Shown: positions 1 through 8,618 of the stretch, piece by piece
Layout: every line of letters starts with the position of its first letter
Numbering within the stretch: the stretch's first letter is position 1
Assembly (NCBI GenBank): GCA_035271585.1
Contig: DATERL010000081.1
Coordinates: forward strand, 1-29,602
Direction: 5' to 3'
Length of the DNA: 29,602 nt
DNA from: Roseimarinus sp035271585
GTDB taxonomy: Bacteria; Bacteroidota; Bacteroidia; Bacteroidales; Prolixibacteraceae
Position numbers and translations under genes: made by a program
The notes under the pieces: generated by a model
What the model was told of the DNA's origin: nothing
Databases searched by the model: none
Seen by the model: only the letters and a program-made list of their open reading frames with translations

Positions 1-1100
1 TTGCGATAAACATCAATAATATTGTATGCAATATCACCACGGTTACGGTTAAGCATGTTAGCAATGTTTGCATCGGCTGCAGCAAGCACGGTGGTTATTT
101 GCCCAACCATATTGGGAATATTTTTATTGGCAATAGTTATACGTGCGCCGCCATTGCTGCGTTCCATTTCGGCCGAGGGAAAGTTAACCGAGTTAATAAC
201 ATTTCCGTTTTCCATGTATTCGCGCATTTGCTCAACAGCCATTATTGCACAATTGGTTTCCGATTCGTTGGTCGATGCACCGAGGTGAGGAATGGCTATC
301 ACATTTTTCATATCCATGATTTCGGCATCAGGAAAGTCGGTAATATAACGGGCAACCTTACCACTCTCAAGCGCTTCAGCTATATCGGCATTATTCACCA
401 AACCTCCACGGGCAAAGTTTAAAACTTTAACGCCATCTTTCATCAGAGCTATTCGTTCTTTGTTGATATAACCTTTGGTTTCGGGGGTTTGAGGTACGTT
501 AATGGTTACATAATCGGCTTGCGATAACATGCTCTCAACACATGAAGTAATCTCAACATTGCGGCTTAAACGCAAAGCCGATTTTACCGAGATATAAGGA
601 TCGTATCCAACAACCCTCATCCCGATGGCTTGCGCGGCATTGGCGACTAATACACCAATTGCACCTAAGCCAATAATCCCCAATGTTTTACTTTTAATTT
701 CACTACCTGCAAAATTCTTTTTTCCTGATTCAATCAAACCGGGAATTTCGTCACCTTTACCTTTTAGAGTTTTAGCCCATTCGATAGCCCCAGCGATATC
801 GCGCGAAGTAAGCATTAAACCTGCAATAACGAGTTCTTTAACGCCATTGGCATTGGCACCCGGAGTATTGAAAACAGCAATACCTTTTTCGGTACACCTT
901 TCAATAGGGATATTATTTACACCAGCTCCTGCCCTAGCAACAGCTCTTAACGACGAGGGCAATTCCATATCGTGCATTGCAAAACTCCGGAGTATAATCC
1001 CGTCAGGATCGGTAAAATTGCTATCGATTTGATATAAATCGGATGGAAAAAGTTTTAAACCTTCATTATCAATTTGATTCAGGTTTTGAATTTTAAACAT
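1..1100 (-). CDS. serA: D-3-phosphoglycerate dehydrogenase, 3' end cut by window edge
   Basis: This is the NAD-dependent enzyme that oxidises 3-phosphoglycerate to 3-phosphohydroxypyruvate, the first step of phosphorylated serine synthesis in the cytosol. The frame opens with ATG at 1100 and stays open to the window edge (366 codons), so the C-terminus is missing. Visible family features in order: the RAGAGVNNIP substrate loop near residue 75, the Rossmann motif GLGAIG near 142, FARGGLV, the catalytic-histidine motif PHLGAST near 272, and from about residue 316 the start of a C-terminal ACT domain (ARITIANKNIPNMVGQI), which in this family usually serves serine feedback. A one-mismatch Bacteroidota -7 box (GATATTTG on the minus strand, 1145-1152) lies upstream. 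The 101-base gap to the kinase gene suggests separate transcription. Family assignment is firm; feedback control is inferred. Confidence 0.95.
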   Translation of the reverse strand, partial: MFKIQNLNQIDNEGLKLFPSDLYQIDSNFTDPDGIILRSFAMHDMELPSSLRAVARAGAGVNNIPIERCTEKGIAVFNTPGANANGVKELVIAGLMLTSRDIAGAIEWAKTLKGKGDEIPGLIESGKKNFAGSEIKSKTLGIIGLGAIGVLVANAAQAIGMRVVGYDPYISVKSALRLSRNVEITSCVESMLSQADYVTINVPQTPETKGYINKERIALMKDGVKVLNFARGGLVNNADIAEALESGKVARYITDFPDAEIMDMKNVIAIPHLGASTNESETNCAIMAVEQMREYMENGNVINSVNFPSAEMERSNGGARITIANKNIPNMVGQITTVLAAADANIANMLNRNRGDIAYNIIDVYR

Positions 1101-1201
1101 TATCATTTATTTTTAAGTGTGACTTCGAAAAGTAATTTCAATGACAAATATCAGAATTTTCGATAAGAAATTGCTTCAATCAACCTAAAAAATGAAAAAG
1201 C

Positions 1202-4200
1202 TTAAAATAGAAGTGCAATTTTTTCGTATAAATCTTCCCTTAAAAAGGGTTTTATTAAAAAGCTCGAAAAACCAGCGGTAGAAAGTTTGCTTTTTTCTTG
1301 AGGTGTAGCATAAGCCACTTGAGCAATTATTGGAAGCTTAGGCGATATTTCTTTCAATTGTTTCAGTAATTCGAAGCCATCGGCATCGGGGGTGTCTAAA
1401 CTTAGCAACACGAAACTGAATTGATTGTTTTTGCAAATTTCAATTGCCGATTTTGCATCATTGGCCCATGTGATTTTCACTTTAGTGCCAACAAGGAATG
1501 AATGCAGTAACATGTAACTCGACCTTTCGGACTCAACAATCAACACCGACTCATTGATTAAATTGAGCGATTTTGGTTTCACTCTCGATCCTGATGACTG
1601 CCAATTGCGCTGCAGTCTAATTTCGCCAGGTAATTCAAAATAAAAACTCGATCCAATATTATGTTCCGACTCGACCCAAATTCGGCCACCCATCATGTTC
1701 ACTAAACTTTTAGATATACTGAGACCAAGCCCAGTTCCACGGTAAATGGCATTTTCTTCTTCTATTTTTGTGAAACGGTTAAATATAGCATCAACATCGT
1801 CGATCTTAATTCCAATACCGGTATCGCGAACCCAAAAAAGGATACTGTCGATGTTAAGTTTATAACCCACTTCAATTTTACCAAAAGGGGTGAACTTTAT
1901 GGCGTTACCTAACAAATTTACCAATATTTGTCGAATCCTTATCGGGTCTGAATAAAACTCGACAGTTGTATCATCGAGGATTGGATTTTGACAAATGAGT
2001 TTTACTTGTTTTTCGTGTTTTTGTAAAACTTCTTGCTGGTAAACAGCATTAATTTCGGAAAAGAGCGATGTGAAATTAAAAAACTCCTTTTCGATATTGA
2101 GCTGACCGGCTTCAATTTTTGAAATATCAAGAATATCTTCGACCAATTTCAACAACGATGACACATTGGCCTTAATAATACTCACGTATTTCTGTTTTCG
2201 ATCGGCATTGTAAATGTCGCTGCTAACTAAGGTCGAAAAACCACTAATAGCATTTAAAGGAGTTCGAATTTCGTGCGACATGTTGGCCAAAAACGATGAT
2301 TTCAGTTTATCGGACTCTTCGGCTTTACGTTTGGCAATCTCAAGATCTCGGGTGCGTTCGGTCACTTTATTTTCGAGCTCCTGATGGTGCAATTCAATTT
2401 GACGGTTTTGTTCCCTGATTTTGGTATTTTTGATCAATAGCTCTTTGTAAGCAATTTCGAGTTTTCGGGTACGTTCGGCAATAAGTTGTTCAAGTGTTGT
2501 GCGTGTTTTTCTAATTTGATAATACACAAACGCGATGAACATCAAAATTAATAAAACGATAAATGCAATAAACCAATATTTTAGATAGAATGGTTTAAGC
2601 ACTGTAATATTCATACTTAGATTTGAATTGACTGTATTTCCATACTCATTTATCCCTCTCAACATTAAGATATAATCACCTGGTTTGAGATTTATATATG
2701 AGACATAGTTTCGGTTCCCTATTTTTTTCCAGTTTTTGTCAAAACCTTTAAGCATTACCTCGTATTGATGCCTCATGGGGTTGTTGTAATCGGTTAAAGT
2801 AAACTCTACCGACAACAATGACTCCTTGTGTTTTAGCTTAATACTGGTATCGTTTGTTATGTAATTAGCTACTTCAACATCGTTCACTTTCAACGATGTG
2901 ATAACCAAATTAGCTTTTATATTTGTTGGCTGAATTGATTGGGGATTAAATATATTGAACCCTTTGTTGCCCCCAAATAATAAATTGTTGTTATGAAGTT
3001 TATAACTGGCTCCTATTTCAAAAATATTACTGGCAATACCATGATCACTATTAAAATTGGTAATGTTTTCGTCGTCGGGATTCAATTTAATCAAACCATT
3101 GTGAGTTCCGAGCCATAAATTATGGTTGATATCTTCTTCAATATTAAGAATCATATTACTCGAAAGCCCATGGTTGGTATTGTAGCTTTTTACAATTTTA
3201 TTTTCGTTGTTTATTTGGCAAATCCCATTTATTTTAGTGCAAAGCCAAAAACGTCCCTTTGAATCTTCAAAAAAGCCCCTTACCATATCGGTATTTATAA
3301 CCTCGTTGCTATCGTCGGTAATTGAAAGCTGACGGCAACTATTATTCAGGTAGGAATAATAATAAACTCCGTTATTTCTAGAAGCAAGCCAAATTGTTCC
3401 GTTTCCATCTTCGTAAATGCTTAAAATATCAATTTGCCGGCTATTAAACAAATCGGCATCACAGTTATATTCAAAACGTTTTAAACTACTGTTTACATGA
3501 TCTACAATATAAGCCCCTGTGGTGGTACCGACCCAAACCACACCTGTTTTATCTTCAAAAATAGTGTTCACATAAACGTTAGCATAGTTAACAAACTTAT
3601 TTTTATTCTCGAACAGTGAAAGTTCCAAGTCCGTTCCAACCCATAAATTATCTTTCGAGTCGCGAAAAATTGAATTAACCCTGTTTGAACTGAGCGAGCC
3701 GGGCTTGTCGATATCGTTTTTGATTTGAATGATTTGGTTGTTGTTGCAATCGACTTTAAACAGTCCATTCTGTTTTGTCCCCAACCAATAAATATTATCA
3801 GTATCTTCCCAAAACGACAGCATATACTGGTCGCTAATTGATTTTAGACATTCGTAATTCAACGGCCAATTACTAAACACATCGATATTGGTATTGTATT
3901 GTATAATCCCATTAAACTTAGTGCCAATCCATACAAGCCCCATGCGATCCTTGAATAAATAACGTACATGATCGGTCTTATAATTGTTGGTTGAATTTAA
4001 ATTTTCGGAATAAAGGGTGTAATTAAAATTATTGTCATTAAAAACAAGCAAACCTTTCGTTAACGCACCAGCCCAAATATTGCCATTATCATCAGAAAGC
4101 AAAGCGTTAAATCCCTCGTTTTTATAATTTTGTTGATCTTTCGGAGTAAAAGGGAAAGGAGTAAGCAATTCGGTTGCAACATCGAAATAATACAGCCCAG

Positions 4201-4957
4201 CGGTTGATGCCAGCCAAATACGATTATTACTCACTGGAAGTATATCAAGAGTGTGCTTCCACAACAAGTTATTTTTAGGATTCTCGGGAAAATTCCACAA
4301 ATGGTTTTGACCAGTTTCAATGTTTATAATTAACAATCCCTCGCTGGTTCCCATCAATATAGCTCCATTATCTTGCTCGGCAATACTATATATTGAAAGA
4401 TTACTATTGATGATGGTTGTATCGGCACTATGCATGAAGCCGTTAAAAGTATCGGAACCCGCATATTTAACATTAACGCCCTTGTCGGTACCCACCCAAG
4501 TGTTGTTTTTTGAGTCGACAAACACAGTAATGCATTTGTTGGAAGATAATGATGAGTCGAACTTACTATCGTGAAAGTATTTTCGAAATATATTCTTTTT
4601 TTTATCGTAAGCATTTAAGCCATAATCGGTTGCCACCCATATTATGCCCAAACTATCGACTGCCAATTTATTGATATGGTTGCTTGAAATACTGTGCAGA
4701 TTTTCGGGATCGTTATTGTAAAGCTGAAAAGTATGGCCATCGTACCGACACAGACCTAAGGCCTCCACTGCAATCCACATAATGCCATCAACGTCTTGCA
4801 CTTGATGGCGCAAGCTAGTACCCGGCAAACCTTGTTCATACGATAATTGTCGAAACTGGTTTTTGGAAATAGCACCAAACACCTGATTAGCCATTATTAG
4901 AATAACAGCTAAAAAGATAAAATGCTTTAATTGCTTAATAGTTCCCTGTTTCCTCAC
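1202..4957 (-). CDS. Reg_prop/Y_Y_Y hybrid sensor histidine kinase with degenerate C-terminal receiver
   Basis: This is a 1251-residue inner-membrane sensor kinase of the Bacteroidota hybrid two-component type. A signal sequence (about 1-29) is followed by a long periplasmic part of beta-propeller repeats (repeated WVGT/WLGT-like motifs), a Y_Y_Y domain (about 720-785), one membrane helix (about 792-813), a coiled coil, HisKA with the phospho-accepting His895 in SHEIRTPL, and HATPase_c with the N box near 1012 and G boxes DTGIGI and GTGLGLSI. A receiver-like domain fills 1134-1251, but the expected phospho-acceptor Asp is Ser1186 (VLLSLDTPDADG). One residue of the acidic pocket is also Ser (VESE) and the usual switch Thr is absent, although Lys in LIKPF remains. 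Classical HTCS proteins end in an AraC-type HTH; this one does not. The start codon is GTG: an in-frame stop lies seven codons upstream and no ATG precedes the signal sequence. Ligand and output partner are unknown. Confidence 0.9.
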   Translation of the reverse strand: MRKQGTIKQLKHFIFLAVILIMANQVFGAISKNQFRQLSYEQGLPGTSLRHQVQDVDGIMWIAVEALGLCRYDGHTFQLYNNDPENLHSISSNHINKLAVDSLGIIWVATDYGLNAYDKKKNIFRKYFHDSKFDSSLSSNKCITVFVDSKNNTWVGTDKGVNVKYAGSDTFNGFMHSADTTIINSNLSIYSIAEQDNGAILMGTSEGLLIINIETGQNHLWNFPENPKNNLLWKHTLDILPVSNNRIWLASTAGLYYFDVATELLTPFPFTPKDQQNYKNEGFNALLSDDNGNIWAGALTKGLLVFNDNNFNYTLYSENLNSTNNYKTDHVRYLFKDRMGLVWIGTKFNGIIQYNTNIDVFSNWPLNYECLKSISDQYMLSFWEDTDNIYWLGTKQNGLFKVDCNNNQIIQIKNDIDKPGSLSSNRVNSIFRDSKDNLWVGTDLELSLFENKNKFVNYANVYVNTIFEDKTGVVWVGTTTGAYIVDHVNSSLKRFEYNCDADLFNSRQIDILSIYEDGNGTIWLASRNNGVYYYSYLNNSCRQLSITDDSNEVINTDMVRGFFEDSKGRFWLCTKINGICQINNENKIVKSYNTNHGLSSNMILNIEEDINHNLWLGTHNGLIKLNPDDENITNFNSDHGIASNIFEIGASYKLHNNNLLFGGNKGFNIFNPQSIQPTNIKANLVITSLKVNDVEVANYITNDTSIKLKHKESLLSVEFTLTDYNNPMRHQYEVMLKGFDKNWKKIGNRNYVSYINLKPGDYILMLRGINEYGNTVNSNLSMNITVLKPFYLKYWFIAFIVLLILMFIAFVYYQIRKTRTTLEQLIAERTRKLEIAYKELLIKNTKIREQNRQIELHHQELENKVTERTRDLEIAKRKAEESDKLKSSFLANMSHEIRTPLNAISGFSTLVSSDIYNADRKQKYVSIIKANVSSLLKLVEDILDISKIEAGQLNIEKEFFNFTSLFSEINAVYQQEVLQKHEKQVKLICQNPILDDTTVEFYSDPIRIRQILVNLLGNAIKFTPFGKIEVGYKLNIDSILFWVRDTGIGIKIDDVDAIFNRFTKIEEENAIYRGTGLGLSISKSLVNMMGGRIWVESEHNIGSSFYFELPGEIRLQRNWQSSGSRVKPKSLNLINESVLIVESERSSYMLLHSFLVGTKVKITWANDAKSAIEICKNNQFSFVLLSLDTPDADGFELLKQLKEISPKLPIIAQVAYATPQEKSKLSTAGFSSFLIKPFLREDLYEKIALLF

Positions 4958-5104
4958 ACTAATGCAATTATGGCGTTATATTGTGTGAATATAAAGAAAT
5001 ATTTTAATAAAAGTCCAAAATCCAAGGTATTATTGAACCATCCCTACAACAATAAAAATATTTATTAGTTTGAGATTATTGTGCTCAACTATAACAATCG
5101 CAAC

Positions 5105-5148
5105 AAAAAAAAGAGCGCATTATAGCCTTTGACAGCATTAATACACTC
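5105..5148 (-). terminator. Rho-independent terminator after the jelly-roll protein pair
   Basis: On the minus strand GAGTGTATTA pairs with TAATGCGCTC (10 bp including two G:U pairs, 16-base loop), followed directly by eight T. It lies about 80 bases after the stop of the 5231-6214 gene and separates that operon from the kinase gene downstream. Confidence 0.65.
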
Positions 5149-5230
5149 AATGAATTGTTAAAAAACACATTCATTTAATAAAACGTGGGCTTTGCTTGTA
5201 ACATTAAACATAAAGCCAGAGCAAGTTTTT

Positions 5231-6214
5231 CTAATTATTTCGTCTTAATCGCCAATAACGAATAAAGTTTTCCTGAGTTATTAAACCTACATTACCTTCG
5301 ATGATACCACCTTCACCACCACGGTCAACTACTTTAATAACAATTAGGTTTTTCCCTGGTTTTATTATGCCATCGGGAATAAAGTAATTTCGAAATTCGC
5401 GGTACATATCGGTATTATTCGCCCCATGATAGTTACCGGTTTCACCAATAAATTGGCCATTAATATACAGCTGGTCATCATCGTCAATTCGGCCTGCCAT
5501 TAATATTAACTTTTGGTTGGCCAATTTTACAGGCACTTCAACCACCCTTGAGTAAACTGCATAACCATCGTAGGCATTATAGCCCTGGTTTTCCCAAGCT
5601 CCTGGCACTATTATTTTTTGTTCTCCGGCAATGGGTTCCTTTCCGGTATTAAAATGCCAAATTCCACTCATGTCGATATCGGGCGTAATGGCCACATCGC
5701 CAAACGTTAGCTTTATATCACCCCTCACTATTCCGCCTTCGAGTTGCGAATCGTAAACCCGAACTGCAATCAGGTTATTGTTGTTGTAATTGATTAGCGC
5801 TGCAGGAACTTGATATCGGCGTTTTGCATTATAGGCCGTTGAAAAACTAGGAGGGAACGAACCGGTTTGTCCAATTTTCACACCGTTAAAGTAAACTTCA
5901 TCAACATCGTCGATATAACCCAGTTCGAGAAAAACTTCTCTGTTTTGCAGTTTATCTGGAATTCCAACTTTAGTTCGATACCAAGCGAATCCGTCGTAAC
6001 CTCGATAACCTTGATCTTCCCATCGGGCAGGCACATAAACCTTCTCCCAATTGGCATCATTATAATTAACCAAAGCCCGGTCAACATCGTCGCCAATCGA
6101 AAAAAGCCAGTATCCTTTTAAGCCAATTTCGTAAGTACCGTTTGCCAAAAGCCCAAGACCTGAGCTTAAAAGCACAAACAACAAACCTATTCGTATGTTA
6201 TCAATTTTTGTCAT
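5231..6214 (-). CDS. Secreted protein of two tandem GH2-type sugar-binding (jelly-roll) domains
   Basis: This 327-residue protein has an N-terminal signal sequence (about 1-25, hydrophobic core GLLFVLLSSGLGLL). Two repeats of about 150 residues follow. Each has the pattern W.F..G, VPARWEDQGY / VPGAWENQGY, YDGFAWYR / YDGYAVYS, ID DVDEVYFNG / IDDDDQLYING, GxTG and a VRVYD / IKVVDRGGEGGI end. This is the N-terminal sugar-binding jelly-roll fold of glycoside hydrolase family 2, but no catalytic barrel is present, so enzyme activity is not predicted. It is a paralogue of the upstream gene, 49 bases away, and probably shares its transcript. A TTG two codons upstream (6220) is also possible, but ATG at 6214 is the better start. 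Binding of a glycan or cell-wall sugar outside the cytoplasm is inference. Confidence 0.8.
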   Translation of the reverse strand: MTKIDNIRIGLLFVLLSSGLGLLANGTYEIGLKGYWLFSIGDDVDRALVNYNDANWEKVYVPARWEDQGYRGYDGFAWYRTKVGIPDKLQNREVFLELGYIDDVDEVYFNGVKIGQTGSFPPSFSTAYNAKRRYQVPAALINYNNNNLIAVRVYDSQLEGGIVRGDIKLTFGDVAITPDIDMSGIWHFNTGKEPIAGEQKIIVPGAWENQGYNAYDGYAVYSRVVEVPVKLANQKLILMAGRIDDDDQLYINGQFIGETGNYHGANNTDMYREFRNYFIPDGIIKPGKNLIVIKVVDRGGEGGIIEGNVGLITQENFIRYWRLRRNN

Positions 6215-6263
6215 ATTCAAATTCGTTTTATTGTGCAGTATGTCTTCATTTAATGCCCCATAA

Positions 6264-7316
6264 CTAATAAATATCGAAGAACCGTAAAAACCTGCTTATC
6301 GGATTACTCCACACTTGTTCGCGATTTCGCTCTTCAAAAACCCGAGCATTTTCACCGGTCATTAAACCAACGGGGCCTTCGTATATTCCGCCATCGAGCT
6401 GCTCATCACGTACTTCAACCACCAATACATTTACGGTGCGCAACTTTTCGAGCGGTATTTTATAAACCCTGTACAAGCGGTGTGCAGCTCCTTTATTTAA
6501 ACTGCTATATTGCTCGAGATATTCAGTGCGCCCAATCAAAGCGCCATTTAAGTAAACTTTGTCGAAATCGTCGATTTTACCTAAAACGAGGTACATATCT
6601 TTGTTGGTGAGCTGGGCTGGCATAATAAATTTAGTACGGTACCAGGCATATCCATCATAATCGGCATATCCTTGAGTATCCCACTTTTCGGGTACATTTA
6701 TTTCATTCCATCTGCTATCGTCAAAACCGATATCGTAAACGCCCCGCTCTCTGTAAATCGAAAATTTCCATTTACCGCTCAAATCGAATGACAACAAGTT
6801 GTGATCGTTATCGTAAAATATTCCGATATTATCGCCTCCTACTATTCCCCCGGGGCCGCTCGTATCGTAAACCCTAACTGCAATAAGGTTGTTTTCGTTC
6901 CTGAGAATCCCTTCAGGAATAACATACAAACGCTCAACATTATAAGCTGTTTTAAAATTGGGGGGAAACGATCCCGTTTGACCAATTTTTACTCCATTAA
7001 TAAAAACCTCATCAACATCGTCGATTTGACCAAGCTTTAATACAAGTTCACCTTGGTCGGGGAAAGTGTTAATATCGAAATTACGACGATACCATGCGTA
7101 GCCATTATAACCACGATAAAAATCGTCGAGATTTGATGGCACCTGAAGCTTGTCCCAGTTACGAGAATCAAAATCGCGATTGGCCCAACGTTGGTCGTCG
7201 CCCACCGAAAAATGCCACAAACCTTTAAGATTGACTACCCTGCCCCATTTACTGGCACTTAACGGATTTGCTCCGAGAACCATAACCAATAACAAAGTGT
7301 AGTATAAATTTTTCAT
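6264..7316 (-). CDS. Secreted protein of two tandem GH2-type sugar-binding (jelly-roll) domains, paralogue
   Basis: This 350-residue protein starts with a signal peptide (MKNLYYTLLLVMVLGANPLSA) and has two GH2-type jelly-roll repeats like its downstream paralogue. Repeat 1 shows GLWHFSVGDD, VPSNLDDFYRGYNGYAWYRR and IDDVDEVFINGVKIGQTGSF. Repeat 2 shows GKWKFSIYRE, VPEKWDTQGYADYDGYAWYR and IDDFDKVYLNGALIGRTEY. The segment from IDDVDEV to GSFPP is almost the same as in the neighbour, which points to a tandem duplication. No catalytic domain follows. The frame can be extended eight codons to a GTG at 7340, but ATG at 7316 places the signal peptide at the N-terminus and is preferred. It is first of a two-gene operon ending at the terminator at 5105. 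Function is unknown; carbohydrate binding is inferred from the fold. Confidence 0.8.
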   Translation of the reverse strand: MKNLYYTLLLVMVLGANPLSASKWGRVVNLKGLWHFSVGDDQRWANRDFDSRNWDKLQVPSNLDDFYRGYNGYAWYRRNFDINTFPDQGELVLKLGQIDDVDEVFINGVKIGQTGSFPPNFKTAYNVERLYVIPEGILRNENNLIAVRVYDTSGPGGIVGGDNIGIFYDNDHNLLSFDLSGKWKFSIYRERGVYDIGFDDSRWNEINVPEKWDTQGYADYDGYAWYRTKFIMPAQLTNKDMYLVLGKIDDFDKVYLNGALIGRTEYLEQYSSLNKGAAHRLYRVYKIPLEKLRTVNVLVVEVRDEQLDGGIYEGPVGLMTGENARVFEERNREQVWSNPISRFLRFFDIY

Positions 7317-7358
7317 CGTATTTGTAATTTTTATTTTCACTCAATTTTGATTGTACAT

Positions 7359-7392
7359 AAAAAAAGAAAGAAGGAACCCAAAAAGGGGTTCC
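7359..7392 (-). terminator. Rho-independent terminator after the small secreted protein
   Basis: On the minus strand GGAACCC and GGGTTCC form a 7-bp stem with a 6-base loop, followed by a T-rich stretch ending in seven T. It lies about 20 bases after the stop of the 7413-7796 gene. Confidence 0.75.
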
Positions 7393-7412
7393 AACTCAAA
7401 TTAACCTATGAC

Positions 7413-7796
7413 CTATGATCGATAATCGAGCTTAATTTTGATTATATAATATCTATTTATTAATAATCCATTAGCTTTTACTTTTAAGTTGTGCAACAAG
7501 CTGTTAATATACTCTTCAGCTTCAGGACTTTTACTATTCATTTCAATCACCTGAATTTTATTTTCACTATTTATCAAGAACTTCACAACAACATCTTCGT
7601 CCAAATCTGAAATATTGTTGCTGTGGAAATAGTTATCTATCCGATAAAAATCTTTAGATACCATTCTTTTGATGATTGTTTTAAGATCGTTTTCCGCTTT
7701 AATTTCGTAACGGCTTTCGTTAAAATTGACAGAAAATGCCGACATACTCAATACTGCAAGCATTAATGTTAAGAATAAAGTTTTAAGTGTTTTCAT
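7413..7796 (-). CDS. Small secreted protein, possibly TonB C-terminal-like
   Basis: This 127-residue protein has a clear signal peptide (MKTLKTLFLTLMLAVLSMSAFS). I do not recognise a named family with certainty. The middle, VVVKFLINSENKIQVIEMNS, followed by a short helix and a strand, resembles the energy-transducing TonB C-terminal fold found in small secreted proteins of Bacteroidota, but it is shorter than a full domain. It is monocistronic, with a -7 box at 7842-7849 and a terminator at 7359-7392. It lies between the two-component pair and the jelly-roll proteins; no functional link to either is shown. Confidence 0.7.
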   Translation of the reverse strand: MKTLKTLFLTLMLAVLSMSAFSVNFNESRYEIKAENDLKTIIKRMVSKDFYRIDNYFHSNNISDLDEDVVVKFLINSENKIQVIEMNSKSPEAEEYINSLLHNLKVKANGLLINRYYIIKIKLDYRS

Positions 7797-7841
7797 GGCT
7801 ATACATTTTAATGTGATTTGTTTTAATCAATAAATACAATG

Positions 7842-7849
7842 CAAATGTA
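7842..7849 (-). promoter_or_regulatory. Bacteroidota -7 promoter element
   Basis: The minus strand reads TACATTTG, a full match to TAnnTTTG, about 45 bases before the ATG of the small secreted protein. I find no TTTG at the usual -33 distance, so the call rests on the -7 box and its position. Confidence 0.45.
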
Positions 7850-7940
7850 CAGTCAGCTTATCACCGTGGGGTTTTTATTCTGTTACAAACAATCATAAAA
7901 TGTCACAAATTGTCATATTCAAAAATAAACATTAAGAACG

Positions 7941-8618
7941 CTACAAAACAAGTTTATAACCAAAACCGTGAACAGTAAGAATATGGTTGGTTTGCGCAGT
8001 ATCGACCTTTTGCCTTAGCCGCAATATAAAATTATCGATGGTTCGCGAGGTGGGCTGATAATCGAGTCCCCACACTTTGTCCAAAAGTTCGTCGCGGGTA
8101 ACAATTTGGTTGGCGCGTTTATAGAGATGATGTAATATTTCGAACTCTTTGTGCGACATTTTTATGGGTTCATCGTTTTCGGTGGCTTCAAAACTTTCGA
8201 AACAAATTGTCATTCTACCAATTTTAATTGCTTTGCTATCGGCATTTGGATCGAAGCCACTTCGACGTAAAAGGGCTCTAACCCGTGCAAGTAATTCACG
8301 CAAGCTAAAAGGTTTGGTAATATAATCGTCGGCACCCATTTCCAAACCCCTTACTTTATCAAGCTCTTCGCCTTTGGCTGTAAGCAAAATAATCGGTGTT
8401 TGAATATTTAGGCTTCTCACTTGTTTTAAAATATCGAAGCCCGAAATAACAGGCAACATCACATCGAGCAAAACTAGGTCGTAGGATTCACTCTTTAATT
8501 TTCTCAAACCTTCGTCGCCCTTTAAAGCGGTATCGACCTGGTAACCTTCAAATTCCAAATTATCGGCCAAGCCCGATAGCATAGCCGGTTCATCTTCTAC
8601 AATTAATATTCTAGCCAT
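7941..8618 (-). CDS. OmpR-family response regulator (RprY-like)
   Basis: This 225-residue transcription factor has an N-terminal receiver domain with acidic pair E8/D9, phospho-acceptor Asp52 (LLDVMLP), Thr80 and Lys102 (TKPF), so all key residues are present. A winged-helix DNA-binding domain (about 130-225) shows the typical MSHKEFEILHHL, TRDELLDKVWG and RTIDNFILRLRQKV motifs. The gene overlaps the upstream kinase by 8 bases and the two are surely co-transcribed and act as a pair. The organisation resembles RprX/RprY of Bacteroides; orthology cannot be settled from sequence reading alone. Targets are unknown. Confidence 0.92.
   Translation of the reverse strand: MARILIVEDEPAMLSGLADNLEFEGYQVDTALKGDEGLRKLKSESYDLVLLDVMLPVISGFDILKQVRSLNIQTPIILLTAKGEELDKVRGLEMGADDYITKPFSLRELLARVRALLRRSGFDPNADSKAIKIGRMTICFESFEATENDEPIKMSHKEFEILHHLYKRANQIVTRDELLDKVWGLDYQPTSRTIDNFILRLRQKVDTAQTNHILTVHGFGYKLVL

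Noticed and set aside
625..1032. 135-residue plus-strand frame opposite serA
   Set aside because: Opposite-strand shadow of a strongly conserved coding region; no family features.
1202..7316. Polysaccharide utilisation locus
   Set aside because: No SusC/SusD pair and no catalytic glycoside hydrolase, only binding-type jelly-roll domains and a kinase without an AraC domain.
7317..7340. GTG start eight codons upstream for the first jelly-roll protein
   Set aside because: The ATG at 7316 puts a normal signal peptide at the N-terminus; the extension only adds polar residues before it.
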